NCBI GenBank assembly: GCA_020351875.1
Contig: CP070671.1
Location: forward strand, 1,692,603 to 1,756,602
Direction of reading: 5' to 3'
Length of the DNA stretch: 64,000 nucleotides
Source: Chromatiales bacterium
Lineage (GTDB): Bacteria; Pseudomonadota; Gammaproteobacteria; Steroidobacterales; GCA-2729495
In this document: one piece after another, positions 9,279 to 16,143 of the stretch
Layout: the number at the start of each line of letters is the position of its first letter
Position numbering within the stretch: position 1 is the first letter of the stretch
The notes under the pieces: generated by a model
Database searches by the model: none
Seen by the model: only the letters and a program-made list of their open reading frames with translations
What the model was told of the DNA's origin: nothing
Translations under genes and position numbers: made by a program

Positions 9279-9503
9279 GTGAGTAAGGACGAGGAGTCAA
9301 AGCGCGGGCGGCCGCCGCTGGGCCGCACCCGGATGATCACGGTCGGGGTGCGCCTCGAACCCGAAGAGCGGGAGCAGCTCGTGGAGATGGCCGAGTCGGA
9401 GGGCGACTCGGTATGCGGGTTCCTGAGAAACCTGGTGCGCCGCGAACTGGCGCAGGCCTGCGCCGCGAAGGGTCCGGTCTGTTCCTGCGGTTTGGCCCAC
9501 TAA
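9279..9503 (+). CDS. Ribbon-helix-helix-like regulator with a Cys/His tail
   Basis: A 74-residue protein if started at the GTG 9279, which has AGAGG just upstream; an in-frame ATG at 9228 would add 17 residues. The middle (RMITVGVRLEPEEREQLVEM then a Gly-containing turn and FLRNLVRRELAQA) has the strand-helix-helix pattern of small MetJ/Arc-type DNA-binding proteins. The N-terminus KRGRPP is AT-hook-like. The last residues carry C-x6-C-x-C-x3-H plus another Cys in the second helix, suggesting metal binding or redox sensing. No obvious partner or toxin gene lies next to it. The function as a DNA-binding regulator is inferred. Confidence 0.55.
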   Translation: MSKDEESKRGRPPLGRTRMITVGVRLEPEEREQLVEMAESEGDSVCGFLRNLVRRELAQACAAKGPVCSCGLAH

Positions 9504-9718
9504 CAATCAGCTCATTTCCCGGCATGCGCTAGTTGGGACGACTTTGGGCCTGCGATAGCCTTAATAACTCCCGATCGCGCTCATGTGCGGTTATCGCTTT
9601 AGAGTATGCTTATTGCTCCGGGGTAACCCGCATTTGCCTCGGGGGAGTGTCTGGCGATGATTCGCCATGCAAAAAATACAAGAAGGTGGCCGGCCTTGTA
9701 GGTGGCCAGCGGCGCACC

Positions 9719-11317
9719 ATGACCAGCTATTCGCCTGCCGAAGCCGTCGAGATCCGCGCTGCGCTAGCCAAGCTGCAGACCAGCGAGGTGTTCGCCCATT
9801 CGCAACGGATGTTGCGCTTTCTCGAGTTTGTCGTTGAGGCAGCCCTGGCCGGTCAGGGCGAACGATTGAATCAGACGGCCATCGGCATTGATGTATTCGA
9901 TCGTGGGGCCGGTTTTGACCCGACCGCGGACTCCGTGGTGCGCGTGGAGGCGGGGCGGCTGCGGTCGAAACTGCTGGAGTACTACGTAACAGACGGCAGG
10001 CATGATGCATGGAAGTTCGAAATTCCGAAGGGTCGGTACGCCCCGGAGATTACTTTCGTTGCGTCCCGCGAGGCGGTGGACGATTCTGCCCCGACCAGGC
10101 CTGCGCCGTCAGTTCGAACGGACGAGCCACCCGCCATTGTGGTTGTCCCGTTCGACAATCTTGGCGGTGGTGCGGACATCGCAGCCTTCGCCGCAGGACT
10201 CACCGAAGACATTATGACTGGACTGTCTGCGTATCGCTGGTGCCCGGTGATTGCAAGGCATTCGTCCTTGAACCTGAAGGACAAAGCGGCCGACCTTGGC
10301 GCGATGGCTGAGCAGTTTGGTGTCGGATACATACTGGAAGGCAGTGTCCGCGGGGCCGGAAAAAATCTTCGCATCAACGTGCAGTTCATTCGGGCCGACG
10401 GGGATACCCACCTGTGGGCGGAACGATACGACCGGCAACTGGGTGATGTCTTCGCGCTTCAGGATGACGTTACCCGGCGCGTCGTTACCCATGTGGCCAT
10501 CGAGTTCCGGCAGGCGGAGATCGACCGGGCCCTGAAACAAGACCCTGAATCCCTGGGTTTCTGGGGCTGCGTAAACCGGGCCGCCTGGCATGTGGCGCGG
10601 GGCAACCAGGATGACAATCAGCGGGCACAGCACTTTGCAAACCGGGCGCTGGAGTTGAAGCCCCGGTCAGCGGACACGCTGCCGCACCTGGCGATATCTC
10701 ATCTGCTGGAGCGGACCTACGGCTGGTCCGACGATCCGGAAGCCTCACTGAACCAGGCACTGACGGTGGCGCAGCAGGCGGTGGCCAACGATCCGCGACA
10801 TTCGGAATCTTTTGCCTGTTTGTCCGCGTGTCTCAAGGAACTCCGCCAGCACCAGGAAAGCGTGGAGACGGCCAAGCAAGCTGTGGCGCTGAATCCTTTC
10901 AGTCACCACAGCCGTTTGTGTCTCGGGTCCGCGCTGTTGTTCGCCGGGCAACCTCGGGAGGCCCTGGAGGAATTCCGGCAAGCGATGAAGTTGTCGCCCA
11001 GGAGCCTGGACCGGGACGTCATGCTGGCCAACATGGCCCTGGCCCACCTGGTACTGAGAGACTTCGATCAGGCTGTCAGTATGGCGCGACAGGCGGTGCA
11101 CGCGAAGCCGACAGTGGATCGCAGTTACTATCGTCTGGCGGCCGGACTCGCCTATCGCGACGAGACGGAAGCAGCGGCAAAGGTGCTTGCAGATGCCCGG
11201 GCCCTGGGCATGGAGCCTTCGGTTCGGTATCTGTCGATACTCCATCCGTTCCAGGACCCCGCGCACTTCGAGTTCATCCTGGAAGGCCTGCGCAAGGCGG
11301 GCTGGACGGAAGCCTAG
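9719..11317 (+). CDS. TPR-repeat protein with a TolB/adenylate-cyclase-type N-terminal module
   Basis: A 532-residue protein from the ATG at 9719; the frame stays open further upstream but that part has no homologous look. Residues 1-115 (with VVRVEAGRLRSKLLEYY) form the helical module often found at the N-terminus of adenylate-cyclase-like regulators. Residues 135-265 match the segment usual in these proteins: a TolB-like IVVVPFDNL, then FAAGLTEDIMTGLSAY, ILEGSVRGAG and LWAERYDRQLGDVFALQDDV. The C-terminal half is tetratricopeptide repeats. No catalytic cyclase domain is present. It likely acts as a cytoplasmic scaffold or regulator. The stop shares the palindrome CTAG with the stop of the convergent flavoenzyme gene. 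Confidence 0.75.
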   Translation: MTSYSPAEAVEIRAALAKLQTSEVFAHSQRMLRFLEFVVEAALAGQGERLNQTAIGIDVFDRGAGFDPTADSVVRVEAGRLRSKLLEYYVTDGRHDAWKFEIPKGRYAPEITFVASREAVDDSAPTRPAPSVRTDEPPAIVVVPFDNLGGGADIAAFAAGLTEDIMTGLSAYRWCPVIARHSSLNLKDKAADLGAMAEQFGVGYILEGSVRGAGKNLRINVQFIRADGDTHLWAERYDRQLGDVFALQDDVTRRVVTHVAIEFRQAEIDRALKQDPESLGFWGCVNRAAWHVARGNQDDNQRAQHFANRALELKPRSADTLPHLAISHLLERTYGWSDDPEASLNQALTVAQQAVANDPRHSESFACLSACLKELRQHQESVETAKQAVALNPFSHHSRLCLGSALLFAGQPREALEEFRQAMKLSPRSLDRDVMLANMALAHLVLRDFDQAVSMARQAVHAKPTVDRSYYRLAAGLAYRDETEAAAKVLADARALGMEPSVRYLSILHPFQDPAHFEFILEGLRKAGWTEA

Positions 11318-12681
11318 CCCATCGGTTTGATGTTCTGGTTCAGCCGGAACACGTTGTCCGGATCGTATTTGGTTTTCAGTGACTGCAAGCGGGCATAGTT
11401 GCTGCCGTAGGCAGCCGGCACGGCGTTGCCTTCGTCGTGATCCAGGTAATTCATGTAGATGTTGCCCCGCTTGAAGGGTTCCATGTCCTCGCTGAGTTGC
11501 CGGGTCCACTGAATGTTGGCCTGGTCTGCCGCCGGGGCATGCCACTGGGACATGACCAGCAGGTTGTAGCCCTCTTCGCGGTGGGGAAAGGCCGTGGCCT
11601 CAGCTGGCACTTCGACGGCGGCGCCGTACCAGTGTTCCAGGATGACGACCGTGTCCGGTGAAGGGCAGCGCGCATAGGCGTCCACCATGACGTCGATGAA
11701 GGCATCCGAGATATCCGGCAAAAAGAAGGATCTCCAGTAGGCGCGAATGCCGCGCGGGAAACTCCCGTCCAGCATGGTGTTCAGGGCCTCGTAGCTCATG
11801 GGGCCGACCGTATCCATCAGCGGGGCACCAAAGTTCTTGATCGATTTGGCCACCGCCGCGCCGTCGGCCAGGGAACCGCAGTGACCGACCACCAGCGCCG
11901 CCAGCTTGCTCCGGGAATCGTCCGGTGCAGTGAGAAAGCCCACGTTGAGCGCGGGGCCTGGCGGCAGCGAATCAGTCTGATCCCTGAAGAATCGCAGTAC
12001 CTCCCTGGCGTCGGCACACGGGTACGCGGTGTGGCCGCCGGTGACCGCCGGCCCGATCGGCTTGAGGCTGTATTCCAAGGACGCTGCGACACCGAAGTTG
12101 CCGCCACCGCCACGGATGCCCCAGAACAGCTCGGGATTTTCATCGGCGCTGGCGGTAACGATGCGGCCATCCGCAAGCACCATTTCTGCTGATATCACCG
12201 CGTCTACGGCCAGGCCGTGCAGCGGCATCATGTACCCGTAACCGCCACCAAGCGTCAGGCCGGCAATGCCCGTGGTAGAAACCGCTCCGCCCGTCGTGGC
12301 CAGACCGTGTTCCTGGGTGGCGGCATTCAGATCCCGCCACGTCATCCCGGTCTGGGCACGGGCGACGCGGGTCCGTGGATCAACCTGGGCGATTTTCATT
12401 GGCGACAGGTCGATCATCAGTCCATCGTTCACTGTGGCCCGGCCGGCTACGTTATGGCCACCACCGTGCACCGCAATAGCCAGATCATGTTCCCTGCCGA
12501 ACAGCACGGCGGCTGCGATGTCCTCCGCCGTTCGGCACTGTGCGATCAGGGCCGGACGCTTGTCCACCATACCGTTGTGGAGTTGCCGGGCCTCGTCGTA
12601 ACCACCATCTTCAGGCTGAAGCAACTTGCCGGAAAATGTCTGACCGAAGGCAGTCAGTTGTTCTGCGGTTGGAGTTGACAT
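11314..12681 (-). CDS. FAD-binding oxidoreductase, berberine-bridge-enzyme (BBE) type
   Basis: A 455-residue flavoenzyme. The start at 12681 (MSTPTAEQL) is chosen over a longer frame. The PCMH-type FAD domain shows AIAVHGGGHNVAG, whose His is the usual covalent 8-alpha-FAD attachment point, then TTGIAGLTLGGGYGYMMPLH. The Cys that gives a second covalent link in some BBE enzymes is not seen in the expected segment. The C-terminal BBE motif NYLDHDEG...YGSNYARLQSLKTKYDPDNVFRLNQNI is intact but split here for brevity: N-Y-L-D, then YDPDNVF. Family members oxidise sugars, alkaloids or aromatic alcohols; the substrate is unknown. No signal peptide is visible. Confidence 0.87.
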   Translation of the reverse strand: MSTPTAEQLTAFGQTFSGKLLQPEDGGYDEARQLHNGMVDKRPALIAQCRTAEDIAAAVLFGREHDLAIAVHGGGHNVAGRATVNDGLMIDLSPMKIAQVDPRTRVARAQTGMTWRDLNAATQEHGLATTGGAVSTTGIAGLTLGGGYGYMMPLHGLAVDAVISAEMVLADGRIVTASADENPELFWGIRGGGGNFGVAASLEYSLKPIGPAVTGGHTAYPCADAREVLRFFRDQTDSLPPGPALNVGFLTAPDDSRSKLAALVVGHCGSLADGAAVAKSIKNFGAPLMDTVGPMSYEALNTMLDGSFPRGIRAYWRSFFLPDISDAFIDVMVDAYARCPSPDTVVILEHWYGAAVEVPAEATAFPHREEGYNLLVMSQWHAPAADQANIQWTRQLSEDMEPFKRGNIYMNYLDHDEGNAVPAAYGSNYARLQSLKTKYDPDNVFRLNQNIKPMG

Positions 12682-12710
12682 CGAGTCGGCCTCTAGAGGG
12701 TTGGTTCTGG

Positions 12711-13139
12711 TCACCGCTCGACAATGGGCGGCAGTGCATCAAACTTGCGAATGTCGTCGTTGAGATAGGCCCATGGCTGGGTTCTGCCGGCGAAGCATTG
12801 GGCGGCCGGTTTGATCCAGCTGGCATCATCCAGGGTGCCGACTGGCAGGATGGTGATTCCAGGGAAGGCGGGACCATACTCCGCCATGTGAGAGCCGCAG
12901 GTGACGCAGAAGTTTCTCTGGTTGATCCGTCCGGGCGCCACTTCCGTTTCGAAACTTCGCACTTCGCCTGTTTGACTGAAATCGTCGCTTGGAATCAGGA
13001 TATAGGTGCCGAAGGCAGTGCCTGTGTACCGTTGGCAATCCAGGCAGTGACAGACCACGGTTGCGATGGGTTCACGTGACGGCCGATACACGTACTGGAC
13101 TGCGCCACACAGGCAACTGCCTTTGTAGATCTCTGACAT
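12711..13139 (-). CDS. GFA-family (glutathione-dependent formaldehyde-activating-like) zinc protein
   Basis: A 142-residue protein started at the ATG 13139. It carries the full zinc signature of the family: C-x-C in GSCLCGAVQY, C-x-C-x-x-C in CHCLDCQRYTG, and C-x-x-C in FCVTCGSHM. The fold is the Mss4-like beta structure. Only a few members have been tested and the formaldehyde-glutathione activity of the family is disputed, so the name is structural. It lies 29 nt upstream of the flavoenzyme and may be in the same leftward transcript, with the small membrane peptide gene just upstream. Confidence 0.85.
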   Translation of the reverse strand: MSEIYKGSCLCGAVQYVYRPSREPIATVVCHCLDCQRYTGTAFGTYILIPSDDFSQTGEVRSFETEVAPGRINQRNFCVTCGSHMAEYGPAFPGITILPVGTLDDASWIKPAAQCFAGRTQPWAYLNDDIRKFDALPPIVER

Positions 13140-13179
13140 GGTGATTGGCTCCTGTGGCAGGCGGCAAAGTTGCCCGGCT

Positions 13180-13278
13180 TCAGGCAGGCACGTGTGCAAC
13201 GATGGAAAACACTGTAGAGCTGATCACGATGACACCGATGATCGTGGCGAGTGCCGTATCTATCAATTTGCCGTTCAT
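13180..13278 (-). CDS. Putative 32-residue single-span membrane peptide
   Basis: A very small open frame on the minus strand. It starts with ATG at 13278, preceded by GGGAGAAAGAGC (a good ribosome-binding site at normal spacing), and ends with TGA at 13180. The peptide starts MNGKLIDTALATIIGVIVIS, continues hydrophobic (SSTVFSIVAH) and ends VPA: a short polar N-terminus, one membrane-length helix and a short tail. It sits 41 nt upstream of the GFA gene start in the same orientation. The ribosome-binding site and the helix-like composition support translation; conservation has not been tested. No function is proposed. Confidence 0.5.
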   Translation of the reverse strand: MNGKLIDTALATIIGVIVISSTVFSIVAHVPA

Positions 13279-13446
13279 GCTCTTTCTCCCGTCAAGTTAG
13301 TCTGACACGCCGCTTTGGCGTGGCACTGATAGTGGCGGCCCGGCGCCGCGGACGGGAGTAGTTAACGGTATCTAACCTGCTAACTTCTTGTAAATAATAG
13401 TTTTTCATTGATTTTTGCAGTCGCGCCGTCTGGCAGGATGGTAGGG

Positions 13447-14256
13447 CTACCAGGGAATCGTGCGGCCGTTATAGAGAATCACCCGGCCGCCCATTTCCGG
13501 CTTGAGTTTCGCGATCATTTCGATCACGAGGGTCGCGCTTTCCTCGGCGCTGATCGATTTGCCGGTATAGCCAGAGTCTTTCAGCATCTGGGTGTCGACG
13601 CGGCCCGGCGAGATCATCGTGACGATGATCCCCGTGTCTTCCAGGTCCTTCTGCAAAGTGCCCATCGCGCTGATGTGTGCCGCCTTGCTCATTTTCATGA
13701 AGTAGTGGCCGCCGAACATGCTGCCGATGGTCGGCGTGCCCATGCCGCCGCCCAGGCTGACGATCTTTTTCTGCCGGCCAGCCTGCACGTTGCCGAGAAA
13801 CGCCTCCGACATGCGTAGCGAGCCGATCGTGTTCACGTCCAGCACGCGCTTCAGCTCTTCGTAATCGAAACTACCGAGCGTCTGTTTTTCCAGGTTCCCG
13901 TAGATACCGGCATTGTTGAGCAGCACGTCCACCGGCTGCCCGGCATAGGCTTCGGCCACCCGCTGCACGTCTCGATCCAGGGTAACGTCCAGCTCTTCGA
14001 TCGCGACGCGATCAAACTGGGCCGCCAGCATCTGCAGCTCCGCGGCGGCTTTGGGGCGACGGCAGGTCGCAATCACGTTCCAGCCCAGCGCGGCGTATTG
14101 CCGCGCGAACTCCAGGCCCAGGCCCCGGTTGGAACCGGTGATCAGGACCGTCGGCTGGTCCGGGTCGAAGCGGGCAGCCTCGCCTGCGGAAGTAACGCCA
14201 GCGCAGCCGCTGACCGACAACAGGCAAAGCAGGACCGAGGTATAAAAGGCACGCAT
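13447..14256 (-). CDS. SDR-fold lipoprotein lacking the catalytic Ser and Tyr
   Basis: A 269-residue short-chain-dehydrogenase-fold protein with a lipoprotein signal (LLSVSGC, Cys at about residue 18). The Rossmann elements are intact: TGSNRGLGLE for the cofactor and LLNNAGIYG for the structural NAG motif. The usual catalytic residues are not: the strand expected to carry Ser reads KKIVSLGGGMGTP, with Gly at that position, and the expected Y-x-x-x-K reads M-K-M-S-K. The Lys is kept while Tyr is replaced by Met; a Tyr occurs two residues earlier, out of register. An SDR anchored outside the cytoplasm would also lack NAD(P). It may be a binding protein or a non-enzymatic relic. Confidence 0.75.
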   Translation of the reverse strand: MRAFYTSVLLCLLSVSGCAGVTSAGEAARFDPDQPTVLITGSNRGLGLEFARQYAALGWNVIATCRRPKAAAELQMLAAQFDRVAIEELDVTLDRDVQRVAEAYAGQPVDVLLNNAGIYGNLEKQTLGSFDYEELKRVLDVNTIGSLRMSEAFLGNVQAGRQKKIVSLGGGMGTPTIGSMFGGHYFMKMSKAAHISAMGTLQKDLEDTGIIVTMISPGRVDTQMLKDSGYTGKSISAEESATLVIEMIAKLKPEMGGRVILYNGRTIPW

Positions 14257-14442
14257 GGCTGCAGCCCCGTCGAGAATCCACTGATAGCCTAACGACCCCG
14301 ACTGGAAACGGAAACCACCGCCCGCCCGTTGTAGCCGCTGTCCTGCTGCCGGCAGACGCTCCCGGCACCTCGTCGTTTCGGCCTACGGACGGTCGCCAGC
14401 CAGGCGTCGATGCGCAGGGCCGGTGTCTATATAGTGGCCCCG

Positions 14443-16050
14443 ATGATCAGGCGAATGTGGATTCTGGTTGCGGCCGCCGCCATACCGGGGCTTTCAGATG
14501 CAAGCGGGGCATCAGCGGCCTTCTGTCCGGAGGTTTACCGCAAGGGCCTGCTCCAGGCACCGTTCAACGTGGCGTTCCTGCACATTCAGAAATTCAATGC
14601 AGGTAAGGCCGGCAAGGCGGACGGCTTGCTGATGTCGAGCTTTTTCAATGCGGTGAAGACCGCGGATGGCAGGAAGGTCGAGCGGTTCAGTCAGCGCGAC
14701 CTGGTTGCCAGGATCGCGGACCTGGACGCGGTCAATTTCGAGTCCTTCGACGGCGCGCGCGATATCGAGGTGCTGACCGATCTCGATGGTGTGTCGCGGC
14801 AGGTCTGGCCGAACGAATCCGCGCGCGTGCCCGACGGTGTGCTGCCCTTCGAGGCCATCATCTCGCCGCAGGGTTTTCAGTCTACGCCCCGCCCCGGGCG
14901 GCTGACCTTGATTAACCTGGACGATCCGGCACGCACCGAGTACGTGGTGGATCAGAGTACTTTCCAGCCGCCGCGCTGCGCGCCGGGCAGCGCAGACAAC
15001 CAGCCGTGGTTCTACCACGATGGGCGCTTTGTCGACATGGACGGCGACGGACTGCGCGACATCGTGACCGTGCGCTCGAGTTTCATCGTCGCCGGCGGTT
15101 TCTGCCCGCCGACCGGCCAGCTGGTCTGGTTCCGTAACCCCGGCGACGCGCTGGCGCCGGGCAGGGAGTGGGATGAAACCGTGCTGGTCGACACGGAGCC
15201 GGAACCCGGCGGGCCGGAGGTCAACATGAACGTGCACGACTTCGACGGCGACGGGATTCCGGAGGTGGTCGCGTCGCATTTCTTCAAATACGACGGCATC
15301 ACGATCTACGGGGCCCCGGCCGGTAAACGCTGGTCCGACGTCGATCCGGTCGCCGGGCCCTATGTGCGGCAGAAAGACATCATGCGCAGCCAGGGCAACC
15401 CGTTCGCCGTGGAGATCGTGGACCTGAACCTGGACGGCCGCGTGGACGTGCTGACCAGCAATCACCAGGGCGACCAGTGCTTCGACGTGACGAAGAGCGA
15501 CATCGGTGGCCGGGTCATCGCGATCGAACAGCCGGCCGACGGCAAGCTGTTCTCCAGCGACTGGCAGGCGCACGTGCTGAAGGACGACATTCTCGCCACG
15601 CCTACGTATCCGGAACCCGCGCGGGGTCCGGGCCGGCTCGCGCCGAACCGCGCAGTGGCCTTCTGGCCGGCACGGATACTCCAGGGCAGCACGAAGCCGT
15701 GGCTGGTCGTGGGCGGCGACGAAGCATCGAAGGTCTGGATCCTGAAGCCGCGACTGCCCATCGACAGCAACAACTGGGACTATGAGTCGGCGGTGATCTT
15801 CGACATCAACGACCACTACGGCCCGAATACCACGCAGACGCTGATGACAGATCCCCAGGGCATCAGCATCTCGACGATCGGCGGGCTGGCGTGGCGTTAC
15901 GACGAGCCGGGGCCGCTCGGCATGGCGGAGTTCTACCTGCCGGTGTTCGAGGCGCGGGACATTCACGTGCTGAGCTTCCGCCCGGTTGACGCCGGCGCGG
16001 CGGTGAAATGCCCGGCCGATGTCTATCCTGCCTGTCCATCGTCGCCGTAG
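14443..16050 (+). CDS. Secreted FG-GAP/VCBS-repeat protein
   Basis: A 535-residue protein starting at ATG 14443 with a signal peptide (about residues 1-24, ending SGASA). The body has repeated calcium-binding loops of the integrin-like beta-propeller type: DMDGDGLRDIV, DFDGDGIPEVV and DLNLDGRVDVL, each followed by a short hydrophobic strand. Secreted propellers of this kind bind ligands or carbohydrates; no catalytic domain is recognisable. There is a Cys pair near the N-terminus and another at the C-terminus (KCPADVYPAC) that could form disulfides. It converges with the TonB-dependent receptor, with only 93 nt between the two stops. Confidence 0.72.
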   Translation: MIRRMWILVAAAAIPGLSDASGASAAFCPEVYRKGLLQAPFNVAFLHIQKFNAGKAGKADGLLMSSFFNAVKTADGRKVERFSQRDLVARIADLDAVNFESFDGARDIEVLTDLDGVSRQVWPNESARVPDGVLPFEAIISPQGFQSTPRPGRLTLINLDDPARTEYVVDQSTFQPPRCAPGSADNQPWFYHDGRFVDMDGDGLRDIVTVRSSFIVAGGFCPPTGQLVWFRNPGDALAPGREWDETVLVDTEPEPGGPEVNMNVHDFDGDGIPEVVASHFFKYDGITIYGAPAGKRWSDVDPVAGPYVRQKDIMRSQGNPFAVEIVDLNLDGRVDVLTSNHQGDQCFDVTKSDIGGRVIAIEQPADGKLFSSDWQAHVLKDDILATPTYPEPARGPGRLAPNRAVAFWPARILQGSTKPWLVVGGDEASKVWILKPRLPIDSNNWDYESAVIFDINDHYGPNTTQTLMTDPQGISISTIGGLAWRYDEPGPLGMAEFYLPVFEARDIHVLSFRPVDAGAAVKCPADVYPACPSSP

Positions 16051-16081
16051 CGCAGCCGCTTGAGACGGACTCGTGCATGGC

Positions 16082-16102
16082 GCCGGGCATCCGGCGCCCG
16101 GC
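16082..16102. terminator. GC-rich hairpin between convergent genes
   Basis: GCCGGGC (16082-16088) pairs with GCCCGGC (16096-16102) around a seven-base loop in the 93-nt gap between the convergent FG-GAP and TonB-receptor genes. There is no T run on either side, so it is at best a weak or Rho-assisted bidirectional terminator. Confidence 0.4.
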
Positions 16103-16143
16103 AACGATGCGCCAATGCAGGTCGGTAATGACCTCGGGGGTGT

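Noticed and set aside
9533-9718. Upstream extension of the TPR protein
   Set aside because: The first 62 codons look non-coding and the ATG at 9719 begins the recognisable N-terminal module.
14512-16104. Long open frame antisense to the FG-GAP gene
   Set aside because: Typical high-GC antisense shadow, rich in Arg, His and Val; the FG-GAP loops are on the plus strand.
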